DNA from: Sphingomonas aerophila
GTDB taxonomy: Bacteria > Pseudomonadota > Alphaproteobacteria > Sphingomonadales > Sphingomonadaceae
Length of the DNA: 64,000 bases
Direction: 5' to 3'
Assembly (NCBI RefSeq): GCF_014199305.1
Contig: NZ_JACIJK010000010.1
Coordinates: forward strand, 140,811-204,810
Every line of letters begins with the position of its first letter. The first letter of the stretch is position 1. Below the pieces are notes generated by a model. The model saw only the letters and a list, made by a program, of their open reading frames with translations. It was not told the DNA's origin and ran no database searches. Position numbers and translations under genes: made by a program. This document shows, one piece after another, positions 49,460-57,289 of this stretch.

Positions 49460-51166
49460 CGGGCATGTTCCTCAAGGTATAGGTCGCGCCAAAGGTGCGC
49501 GGGGGCGCGGCGACATAGCTTGGCAGGCCGAAGGACAGGCTGCCTTGTCCAAGGTCGCGGACGTAACGGGTGTTCGTCAGATTGGCGACGAACAGCTCCA
49601 GCGACCAGGGGCCGCGATCCGGCGACACCCCGAGCCGCAGATTGGCCCGTGCATAGCCAGCCTGCGATGCCTGATAAGGCAGCGGCGGCAGGAAGGCGTC
49701 GGCCCGCTGCGCCAAATTCCCCCCTCGACCTGAAGGGCCGGGGACACGTCCAGCGTGCCGTTCCAGAAGATGTCGTAATAATGGGCGTCGCTGGTTCGGG
49801 TCAGATCCTCGCGATGGCCGGTCGATACGTTGCCCGCGAGCGCCGCCAGTTGATTGGCCGGCAAGGTCAAACCCGCCGTGCCAAGCAAGCCGGCGAGCTG
49901 CCGGGCGATGAGTGCGGCGCTGTTGTAGGTGGCTTCTGCCGCAAGAATCGGATTGGTGCGCCTCATCACCCCGGTTTGCAGCGCCAGCACCTCACGTTCG
50001 TTGATGACGATGGGCACATATTGTGAGGCGCGTTCGTGTGCGATGTTGCCGCCGAGCACCAGGCGCAGCGGGTCGAGCGGAGTCCAGGTCAGCCGGGCCT
50101 CGCCGCTACGCTGGCGGTTGCGGCTGTCCTCACCGGTGCTGATGATGCCAAGCGCGGTTCCGTCGAAGTCGCCGGCAAAACGGGAGCGAAAGCGGCTCCA
50201 GGCAAGGGTGCCGCCCAGGCTGAGTCGCGACGCGAGCGGCACATGCGCGAGAAGCGTAGCGCCGCGAGTGGATCGAAATCCACCCATGCCGCCGGTCGGA
50301 AACCCGGAACTGACCGTCAGATAGGCGGGAGAAAAGGGCGAAAGGTCGCCTACCCGGGCGCCGGTGGAGGGGTTCACGGGATAGAATTGTCCCGACTTGT
50401 ACGACAGGCCGTCAAAGCGGTCGTGCTGAGCCGAGCCGATCAGGTCCAGTGTTGCGCCGCCGGTACTTTCTGCGTGGACCGAACCGCGAACCGCGGCCAC
50501 CTGGTTGCCGTTCAGGCGGCTACCGTCCGCAAGGTTGACGACATAACCGTCGGTGTTCCGCAACACGGATGCGAAGCGGACGGCAACCCCGCTGCTGACG
50601 GGCACGTTGATCATGCTCTCCAGCCGGCGCTCGCCCAACGTTCCCGACGTCCCGCGAACGGACCAGTCGCCGCGCGACGGGTCGGCCTTGTTCTGCACGA
50701 TGCTGATCGCGCCGGTCAGCGCACTTCGACCGAACAGCGTCGACTGGGGTCCCTTGATCACCTCCACCCGCGCAATGTCGAACAGTTCGCCAAGTGCCAC
50801 TTGCGGCCGCGACGCGGATACCCCGTCCACGAACACCGAAATGCGCGGCTCCGACGTCGGGTCGGGCGTATTCGTGCTGATTCCCCGAATGACGATGTAC
50901 GGCGTGGTCGGATATTGGGACTCGACCGTCAGTCCCGGCACGAACGCGGACAGGTCGCGCAAGTCGTTGACTCCGAGCGAGCGGAGCGTTTGCTGATCAT
51001 AGCTCGTGATGGTCAGCGGGACGTCGCGCTTGTCCTGGGGCCGCCCTTGTGCCGTGACCACCACGTCGCCCTGTTCGGGGGCGGGCGACAGCTCTTGCGC
51101 GTGCAATCCGCCGGACACCAGCCCCAGGCTCAGCCACAAGGCCTTGCCCCGAAATGGATCCTTCAT
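49452..51166 (-). pseudogene. TonB-dependent receptor, frameshifted and probably internally deleted
   Basis: The first frame (51166 to about 49724, ~480 residues) has a signal peptide (KALWLSLGLVSGGLHAQ), a TonB-box-like DVVVTAQGR, a plug domain (VPGLTVESQYPTTPYIVIRG, VEVIKGPQSTLFGRSALTGA) and the first part of a beta-barrel. Within a run of six cytosines at 49719-49724 the homology jumps to another frame, which supplies the last ~87 residues (ARANLRLGVSPDRGPWSLELF, then a terminal TFGATYTLRNMPGA). One extra base in the run would join the frames. Even joined, the protein would have about 570 residues, shorter than typical receptors of 700 or more, so a piece of barrel seems missing. The start has a GGGGAGGAAAG RBS. 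The 3' end overlaps the adenylation gene start. Confidence 0.85.
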
Positions 51167-51228
51167 CTTTCCTCCCCAAACCCGACGATCAATGCGAATT
51201 GCCGGCTGCTTTAGGGACAGTCTATGTG

Positions 51229-51257
51229 GAACCGGTAAATGGATAACAGATCGGTTC
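51229..51257. promoter_or_regulatory. Inverted repeat in the divergent receptor/SCP2 promoter region
   Basis: GAACCG (51229-51234) and CGGTTC (51252-51257) are exact inverted repeats with centres 23 bp apart, i.e. about two helical turns. They lie in the 109-bp gap between the divergently transcribed receptor and SCP2 genes. This is a plausible operator for a dimeric regulator, but the spacing and 6-base arms can also occur by chance. Confidence 0.3.
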
Positions 51258-51275
51258 GAAGTGGAAGGGGGCCTG

Positions 51276-51590
51276 ATGGCTACGATTGAAGAGTTGACCC
51301 ATCGGCTGGATCAGGCGCTACGCCGTCAGCCTGTTCACGGACAGTCGCTCAAGCTCGATCTGAAGGGCGAAGGCGTCATCTTCGCGAGCGGCGACGGGGC
51401 CAGTAACTTGGACGACGATGCCGATTGCACCCTGCGCATCACGAAAGCGAACCTTGATGCACTGCTGGCCGGTCAGATCGATCCCAGCATCGCGGCACGC
51501 GACGGCACTCTTGAGGTGATCGGCAACCCTGGTGCCGCCCTGGCGATGCAGCCGGCGCTTGTGTCGGCCTGGCTGTCGCGTCCGGCATGA
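51276..51590 (+). CDS. SCP2 sterol-binding domain protein
   Basis: A 104-residue protein consisting of one SCP2 lipid-binding domain. The pattern LKLDLKGEGVIFASG followed by DADCTLRITKANLDALLAGQIDPSIA is the family core (TLxxxxxDFxxLxxGxxxPxxA), then GTLEVIGNPGAALAMQPAL. These domains bind fatty acyl chains, sterols or acyl-CoA in a hydrophobic tunnel. The start at 51276 follows GGAAGGGGG. The stop overlaps the ATG of the serine hydrolase gene (51587-51590), so both are translated together. Confidence 0.88.
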   Translation: MATIEELTHRLDQALRRQPVHGQSLKLDLKGEGVIFASGDGASNLDDDADCTLRITKANLDALLAGQIDPSIAARDGTLEVIGNPGAALAMQPALVSAWLSRPA

Positions 51591-52774
51591 CGGACCCCGT
51601 GGCCCTGCAGCTTTCGGCTGACATGCAGGGCTATGTCGACCGCGGCGATGTTCCGGGCCTGGCCACACTGGTGCTGCGGGCGGGCGAGGAGGTTCATTGT
51701 GACGTCCTGGGCCAGCGCGATTTCGGCGACGCGCCACCGCTGCGCCGCGATGCCCTGTGGCGGCTCGGGTCCATGACAAAGACGATCGTGTCGGCCCTGA
51801 CGTTGATGCTCGTGGAAGACGGGCGGCTGCGGCTTACGGATCCAGTCGATCGCTGGCTTCCCGAGTTCGCGTCCCTGCGGGTGCTGAACGCGCCCGATGG
51901 CCCGCTGGATGACACCCGGCCCGCACGGCGCGCCATGACCGTGCTGGATTTGCTGACCCATCGTGCCGGGTTGCCCTGTCACACACTGCCGCAGGGGCCT
52001 ATCGGCCGTGCGGCGGTGAAGCTGGTCGGCGCCTCGTCACAGCGCGCCGACATTCCCACGGACGCCTGGATAGCGGAACTTGCCGCCTTGCCGCTGCTGC
52101 ACGAGCCAGGCGAGCGTTTCCTGATGGGGCTGGCGAGCGACGTGCTGGGCGCCTTGATCGAACGCGTCACCAAAGTTCGCTTGCCTGAGCTTCTGCGGGA
52201 GCGACTGTTCGCGCCACTCGGCATGGACGACACCAGTTTCTGGGCGGGCGAGGACTCGATTGATCGGCTCGGCCCCACCTATTCGGTGGGCTGGCTTACC
52301 GGCAAGCATACGAAGCTCGACCCGGGTCGCGGTGGCTATTGGAACCGTCCTCCCGCCCACCCGTCGGGCGGCGGCGGCCTGATCGCGACCATCGACGATT
52401 ATGCGCGGTTCGGCGCCATGTTGCTGGCGGCGGGGCAGGGAAGTGGCGATAGCCTGTTGTCGCGCGCTTCCGTCGGGCTGATGACCACGAATTTCCTCAC
52501 CCCCGCACAGCGCGCGGTGCCCTTTTTCGGCACCGACTATTGGCGCGATCGCGGCTTCGGGCTGGGTGTGTTCGTGACCGACAATGCCGCTGATCGACCC
52601 TGGCTCGGCGCCCCCGGACAATATGGCTGGAGAGGTGCGTTCTCGACCTATTGGTTCAACGACCCGGCCCGCGAGTTGACAGCCGTCCTGATGGCGCCGG
52701 TGTCATGGCCGGCCGTGATCCCGACCTTGCTCTCCGACTTCGAGCGGGGGGTATACGCCGCCGGCTGGGCCTGA
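51587..52774 (+). CDS. Serine hydrolase, beta-lactamase/esterase (class C-like) family
   Basis: A 395-residue protein of the beta-lactamase-fold hydrolase family (esterase EstB/class C-like). The SxxK nucleophile motif is SMTK (in WRLGSMTKTIVSAL), the Tyr-x-Asn equivalent may lie near MGLASDVLGALIE, where Tyr is replaced by a Leu/Ala context, and the third motif region is WRGAFSTYWFNDP. LLTHRAGLP is the typical family segment. There is no signal peptide, so it is more likely a cytoplasmic esterase or transesterase than a secreted beta-lactamase. It overlaps the SCP2 gene, which suggests a lipid-like or acyl ester substrate. Confidence 0.9.
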   Translation: MTDPVALQLSADMQGYVDRGDVPGLATLVLRAGEEVHCDVLGQRDFGDAPPLRRDALWRLGSMTKTIVSALTLMLVEDGRLRLTDPVDRWLPEFASLRVLNAPDGPLDDTRPARRAMTVLDLLTHRAGLPCHTLPQGPIGRAAVKLVGASSQRADIPTDAWIAELAALPLLHEPGERFLMGLASDVLGALIERVTKVRLPELLRERLFAPLGMDDTSFWAGEDSIDRLGPTYSVGWLTGKHTKLDPGRGGYWNRPPAHPSGGGGLIATIDDYARFGAMLLAAGQGSGDSLLSRASVGLMTTNFLTPAQRAVPFFGTDYWRDRGFGLGVFVTDNAADRPWLGAPGQYGWRGAFSTYWFNDPARELTAVLMAPVSWPAVIPTLLSDFERGVYAAGWA

Positions 52775-52856
52775 GGCGACCGACAAGCCAGCTTGCCACC
52801 GGCGCGTGCGGTGCCATGGTGCGCGCATAACCCACGGGCACTGAACGGGAGAGGAT

Positions 52857-54401
52857 ATGAAGGCGGTTAGGGCGAGGCGGGCGGCGTGCTGTCTTTTCCT
52901 GGCCACCACGGTGCCGGTCGAGGCCGCACCGCGCGCCGTGACCAGGTCCGGGCTGGTGGAAGGCGTACAGGAAGGCGGCGTGGCGGTTTTCCGCGGCATC
53001 CCTTACGTCAGGCCGCCGGTCGGCCCCGACCGCTGGCGCGCGCCAGTGCCGGCGCCGCGATGGACGGGCGTCAGGCCCGCGACGCGCTTTGGCCATAGCT
53101 GTTGGCAGGCGGTGTCGCCAAAGGGCTTTGGCCCATGGACGCATGAGTATGTGGTTGCCGGCGACATCAGCGAGGATTGTCTGTTCCTCAACGTCTGGAC
53201 CCCGGTGAAACGCGCCGGGCCGCGACCGGTGCTGGTCTGGATTCACGGCGGCGGCTTCAATTCCGGGTCTGGCGCGATCCCGATCTATGACGGCGCGGCG
53301 CTTGCCGCGCGCGGCGCGGTGGTGGTTACGATCAACTATCGTGTTGGCGTGTTCGGTTTCCTGTCGCATCCCGAACTGACGGGTGAAGCGGGTGGCAACC
53401 CGCCGGCGAACTTCGGCCTGATGGACATTGTCGCCGCGCTACGCTGGGTGAAGGCGAACATCGCCAGTTTCGGCGGCGATCCGGGTGCGGTCACGATCGC
53501 GGGCCAATCCGCGGGCGCGATGGCGGTGCACGAACTGGTCGCCTCTCCCGCCGCGAAGGGTCTGTTCCATCGGGCGATCGGGGAAAGCGGCTTGCCACGC
53601 GCGCTTACGCCCTTGGACCAGGCCGAAGCGCAAGGAGTCGCCTTTGCCAAGGAAAAGGGCGCGGCGTCGCTTGCGGCCCTTCGCGCCATGCCCGCCGAAG
53701 CGCTGCAACCAAGTCAGGGCGCAAATGCTGTGCGCTTCGTGCCCGTGGCCGACGGTCGCCTGTTGCCGGCGGGACCCTGGCGGGCGGCCAGCGACGTACC
53801 CATGCTGGTCGGGCTCAACGCCGACGAGGGGAGCGCGCTCGGCGAGGATTATGGCTCAGCGGATCCGGCGAAGCTGAGCGATCTGCTGCGTACCAGCTTT
53901 GGCCCGCTGGCGGGCAGGGCCGCTGCCTTGTATCCGTCCTCTACCGAAAGCGAGCGCGCAGTGGCCAATGAGCAGGTCCGGCGCGATCGGGGCTTGGGGG
54001 CGATCGACATCTGGGCCGGGCGGCGTGCGGCCACAGCACGCTCGCCGGTCTATGCCTATCTGTTCACGCACGTCCTGCCCGGCCCGGATGCAAGCCGCTG
54101 GAAGGCGTTCCATTCGTCAGAGATACCGTACGTGTTCGGGACGCTCGCTGCCTCGCCGGAACGGCCGGTCACCACTGCGGACAGCAACCTGTCCGCCGTC
54201 GTTTCCAGTTACTGGCTGAACTTCATCACGCGCGGGGACCCCAACGGCGCCGGCCTGCCGGAGTGGCCAGCCCTGACGCAGGCCGCACCGCGGGCGCTGT
54301 TCATCGACAACGTGCCCCAGGCCAAGCCGCTCCTGCGGCCCGAGACGCTGGCCCTGTTGCGCGAGTACGCGGCACGTGGCGGAGAGCCGAGCGCGTTTTG
54401 A
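52857..54401 (+). CDS. Type B carboxylesterase, exported
   Basis: A 514-residue alpha/beta-hydrolase of the carboxylesterase/cholinesterase family. An N-terminal signal peptide (to about residue 24, VPVEAAP) indicates periplasmic or secreted location. Family motifs are FRGIPYVRPPVG, EDCLFLNVWTP, WIHGGGFNSGSG (oxyanion hole), VTINYRVGVFGFLSHPE, and the nucleophile in TIAGQSAGAMAV. The catalytic His is in AFHSSEIPYVFG and the acid probably in NADEGSALG. It hydrolyses carboxylic esters; the natural substrate is unknown. It lies 82 bp after the beta-lactamase-fold hydrolase, on the same strand. Confidence 0.93.
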   Translation: MKAVRARRAACCLFLATTVPVEAAPRAVTRSGLVEGVQEGGVAVFRGIPYVRPPVGPDRWRAPVPAPRWTGVRPATRFGHSCWQAVSPKGFGPWTHEYVVAGDISEDCLFLNVWTPVKRAGPRPVLVWIHGGGFNSGSGAIPIYDGAALAARGAVVVTINYRVGVFGFLSHPELTGEAGGNPPANFGLMDIVAALRWVKANIASFGGDPGAVTIAGQSAGAMAVHELVASPAAKGLFHRAIGESGLPRALTPLDQAEAQGVAFAKEKGAASLAALRAMPAEALQPSQGANAVRFVPVADGRLLPAGPWRAASDVPMLVGLNADEGSALGEDYGSADPAKLSDLLRTSFGPLAGRAAALYPSSTESERAVANEQVRRDRGLGAIDIWAGRRAATARSPVYAYLFTHVLPGPDASRWKAFHSSEIPYVFGTLAASPERPVTTADSNLSAVVSSYWLNFITRGDPNGAGLPEWPALTQAAPRALFIDNVPQAKPLLRPETLALLREYAARGGEPSAF

Positions 54402-54415
54402 GGGCGGCAGCGGCC

Positions 54416-55276
54416 TCAGCTGCTCGGCTGGTCCTGTTCCGGAAAGTCGGCGCCCAGGCTCGTCGCCCGGTCCTCTTCGATCGCCTGTAGCCGCTCCCGG
54501 AGCTTGCCGGTGACCGCATCGAAGCCGAAGCGGCCCAGAACCAGGTGCCGTGGCGGACTGTCCCGCTCCACAGCCGCGATGATCGCTTCGCCTGCCCGGA
54601 CGGGATCGCCCGCCTGCGTGCCGCTGATCGCCTTTGTTCCCTCCATCCGGGAAGCCGCGGTGTTGGCGTAATCGGCAATCGAGCTCGGCGTTTGACGAAG
54701 CGACCGGCCCGCCCAATCGGTGCGGAACGGCCCCGGCTCAACACAGGTCACCGCGATACCCAGCGGCGCCACCTCGGCCAGCAACGAATCCGACCAGCCC
54801 TCCACCGCATGCTTGGATGCGGCATAATAGCCCGACCCTGGAAACCCGACGAGCCCGGCGACGGAGGTGAAGTTGACGATGTTGCCGCTACGCTGCGCCC
54901 GCATGACGGGCAGGACGGCCCGGGTCAACGCGAACAGGCCAAAGACGTTCGTGTCGAACTGGGCGCGGATTTCTGCCTCGACGCCCTCTTCGGCGGTCGC
55001 CTGGTAGCCATAGCCGGCATTGTTGACGAGCACGTCGATCCGTCCGAACCTTTCGTGCGTGGCGGACACGGCAGCCGCGATCTGCGCTTCGTCATTGACG
55101 TCCAGGTCGAGCGCGAGCGCGTTGGCGTTCCCCTCGACAAGATCGGCCACCCGGTCCCGTCCCCGCGCGGTCACCACCGCGCGCCAGCCCCGGTCCAGTA
55201 CCAGCCGCGCCAGGTCGCGCCCGAACCCGGTCGAACACCCGGTGATGAACCAAACGGGCGATTGCGGGATAGCCAT
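54416..55276 (-). CDS. SDR family oxidoreductase
   Basis: A 286-residue classical short-chain dehydrogenase. TGCSTGFG is the cofactor loop, VLVNNAGYGYQ the NNAG motif, and SVAGLVGFPGSGYYAASKHAVEG holds catalytic Ser, Tyr and Lys. The Arg in VVTARGRDRV after strand 2 suggests NADP preference. Substrate unknown. The LysR-type gene lies just upstream on the same strand (68 bp), and an aldo/keto reductase is divergent from that, a layout often seen when the regulator controls the reductases. It converges with the carboxylesterase gene 14 bp away. Confidence 0.92.
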   Translation of the reverse strand: MAIPQSPVWFITGCSTGFGRDLARLVLDRGWRAVVTARGRDRVADLVEGNANALALDLDVNDEAQIAAAVSATHERFGRIDVLVNNAGYGYQATAEEGVEAEIRAQFDTNVFGLFALTRAVLPVMRAQRSGNIVNFTSVAGLVGFPGSGYYAASKHAVEGWSDSLLAEVAPLGIAVTCVEPGPFRTDWAGRSLRQTPSSIADYANTAASRMEGTKAISGTQAGDPVRAGEAIIAAVERDSPPRHLVLGRFGFDAVTGKLRERLQAIEEDRATSLGADFPEQDQPSS

Positions 55277-55344
55277 GGAGGTAACCTCTATTCGGAAAGT
55301 CGATACGGGACGGCTGAACGCGGCGGTGCTGGCTTGGGTCCCGG

Positions 55345-56262
55345 TCAGGTTGCCGATGGGTGACGCGCCGTCCTGACGTAATCAACAAAGGCGCGAAGCG
55401 GCGGCGGGAGCAGGCGGCGTCCGGAATAGTAGAGGAACGGTCCGGAAAAGGGTTGCCACCACCCCTCAAGCACCGCTTCGAGAGCGCCGCTGTCGAGATG
55501 GGGGCGGAGCCAATCCTCGAACAGGTGGATGATCCCGCTGCCTGCGACGGCGCTGTCCACCGCCAGGTCCGTGGCGCCGCCCACCCGAACGATCAACCGG
55601 CTACTCGGCTCGACCCGGACGATCTCGCCCGCCTGTTCGAACTGCCAGGGGCTGGTCAGGGCGCCGCTGGCGAACCGGCCGAGGATGCATGCATGGCCAA
55701 TCAGGTCGCGCGGGTGCGTCGGGCGGCCATGGCGATCGAGATAGGCCGGCGCCGCGGCGGTCGCGAAGCGCTGAACCCGCGGCCCGATGGGAACCGCGAT
55801 CATGTCCTGCTCCAATCGTTCGTCATAGCGGATGCCTGCGTCGCTTCCGCTCGCCAGCACATCGACGAAGCTGTCCTCCGCCTCGATCTCGACCTTTATC
55901 TCTGGATAGGCCTCCAGAAAGCCGGGCAGGATCGCGGGCAGCACCAAGCGGGCGGCGCTGACCGGCACGTTCAGCCGCAACGTGCCGGTTGGCCGGTCGC
56001 GCAAGCCGTTGACCATGTCCAGCGCGGCTTCCACTTCGCCCAGCGCAGGCTGAACCCGCTCCAGCAACAGCGCGCCAGCCTCCGTCGGCGTGACGCTGCG
56101 TGTGGTACGGTGGAGCAGGCGGAGGCCGAGTTGCGTCTCCAGCCGCCGTACCGCCTCGCTCAGCGTGGATGCGCTTGCCCCCGTGATGCGGGCGGCATCG
56201 CGGAAACCGCGTGCCCGTGCCACGGCGACGAAGGCGTTCAGGTCGACCAGATCAGCGGGCAT
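55345..56262 (-). CDS. LysR family transcriptional regulator
   Basis: A 305-residue regulator. Residues 1-60 contain the winged helix-turn-helix (LNAFVAVARARGFRDAARITGASASTLSEAVRRLE), with LGLRLLHRTTRSVTPTEAG as the usual LysR continuation. Residues ~90-300 form the effector-binding domain (GTLRLNVPVSAARLVLPAIL). Its subgroup resembles the AaeR/YafC-type regulators next to oxidoreductase genes. The start at 56262 was chosen over an upstream in-frame ATG because MPADLVDLNAF is the normal LysR beginning. It is divergent from the aldo/keto reductase gene and probably regulates it from the 91-bp gap between them. Confidence 0.92.
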   Translation of the reverse strand: MPADLVDLNAFVAVARARGFRDAARITGASASTLSEAVRRLETQLGLRLLHRTTRSVTPTEAGALLLERVQPALGEVEAALDMVNGLRDRPTGTLRLNVPVSAARLVLPAILPGFLEAYPEIKVEIEAEDSFVDVLASGSDAGIRYDERLEQDMIAVPIGPRVQRFATAAAPAYLDRHGRPTHPRDLIGHACILGRFASGALTSPWQFEQAGEIVRVEPSSRLIVRVGGATDLAVDSAVAGSGIIHLFEDWLRPHLDSGALEAVLEGWWQPFSGPFLYYSGRRLLPPPLRAFVDYVRTARHPSAT

Positions 56263-56353
56263 TGTTCGGTTTCCTGCACAGGCTGTCCCGATCATGCCGG
56301 CTAATCAGTGTAATGTAAGCGTCCTAGATCGGGGTCGTGAAATGGAGGCGACA

Positions 56354-57235
56354 ATGCAATCGATCGAATTCACGGGCGTGTATTCCATGGGTGACCGGCG
56401 GGTCCGGCGGCTGGGCTATGGTGCCATGCAACTTGCCGGGCCTGGCGTGTTTGGGCCGCCCCGCGACCCTGATGCCGCGCTTGCGGTTCTGCGCGCGGCG
56501 GTCGAGGCCGGCGTCGATCATATCGACACCAGCGACTTCTACGGCCCCCATGTCACCAACCAGCTGATCCGAGAAGCGCTGTCGCCTTATCCCGAAGATC
56601 TGGTGATCGTCACAAAGGTCGGCGCGGAGCGTGGTGATGACGCGTCATGGAACCCGGCGCAGGAGCCTGACCAGCTTCGCGCAGCCGTGAAGGACAATCT
56701 GCGCAACCTTGGCCTCGACCGGATGGAAGTGGTCAATTTCCGGGTCCATCCCGGCCATCACGGAAGGGGCCACCATTCGATCGCCAAGAGCTTCGAGGCC
56801 ATGGCGGCAATGCAAAGCGAGGGCCTGATCGGTCATCTCGGCATCAGCAACGCGACCGCCGGGCAGGTGGAGGAGGCGCGCGGCATCGCCCCGATCGTCT
56901 GCGTGCAGAACCAGTACAACCTTGCCCATCGGGAAGATGATGATCTGATCGACGCGCTGGCGGCCGATGGCATCGCCTATGTGCCGTTCTTTCCTCTGGG
57001 CGGCTTCAGCCCGCTGCAATCCGACACGCTCTCGCAGGTCGCGCGGCGGCTGGACGCGACACCGATGCAGGTCGCTCTCGCCTGGCTGCTTCAGCGCTCG
57101 CCCAACATCCTGCTGATCCCGGGGACCTCGTCAGTTGCGCACCTGACGGAGAACCTCGCGGCCGCAACCCTCGTGCTCCCGGCCGATGCGGTGGCCGAGC
57201 TGAACGGGATCGGCGCATCGGCCGGCGAAGGTTAA
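56354..57235 (+). CDS. Aldo/keto reductase
   Basis: A 293-residue TIM-barrel NADPH-dependent reductase. RRLGYGAMQLAGPGVFG begins the barrel, GVDHIDTSDFYGPHVTNQLI contains the catalytic Asp and Tyr, VTKVG the Lys, and NFRVHPGHHG places His in the expected region. GHLGISNATAGQVEEA and LIPGTSSVAHLTENLAA bind the cofactor. Members reduce aldehydes and ketones; substrate unknown. ATG 56354 with GGAGG six bases upstream is preferred over ATG 56342 and far-upstream starts that overlap the LysR gene. Confidence 0.93.
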   Translation: MQSIEFTGVYSMGDRRVRRLGYGAMQLAGPGVFGPPRDPDAALAVLRAAVEAGVDHIDTSDFYGPHVTNQLIREALSPYPEDLVIVTKVGAERGDDASWNPAQEPDQLRAAVKDNLRNLGLDRMEVVNFRVHPGHHGRGHHSIAKSFEAMAAMQSEGLIGHLGISNATAGQVEEARGIAPIVCVQNQYNLAHREDDDLIDALAADGIAYVPFFPLGGFSPLQSDTLSQVARRLDATPMQVALAWLLQRSPNILLIPGTSSVAHLTENLAAATLVLPADAVAELNGIGASAGEG

Positions 57236-57245
57236 GCCAGGGTCG

Positions 57246-57269
57246 GCCGACGGCACTCCCGCCGTCGGC
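57246..57269. terminator. Strong bidirectional terminator
   Basis: GCCGACGGC (57246-57254) and GCCGTCGGC (57261-57269) form a perfect 9-bp stem with a 6-base loop in the 54-bp gap between the convergent aldo/keto reductase and NAD-glutamate dehydrogenase genes. Confidence 0.75.
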
Positions 57270-57289
57270 TGGCTGGCCCATCGCGCGCG

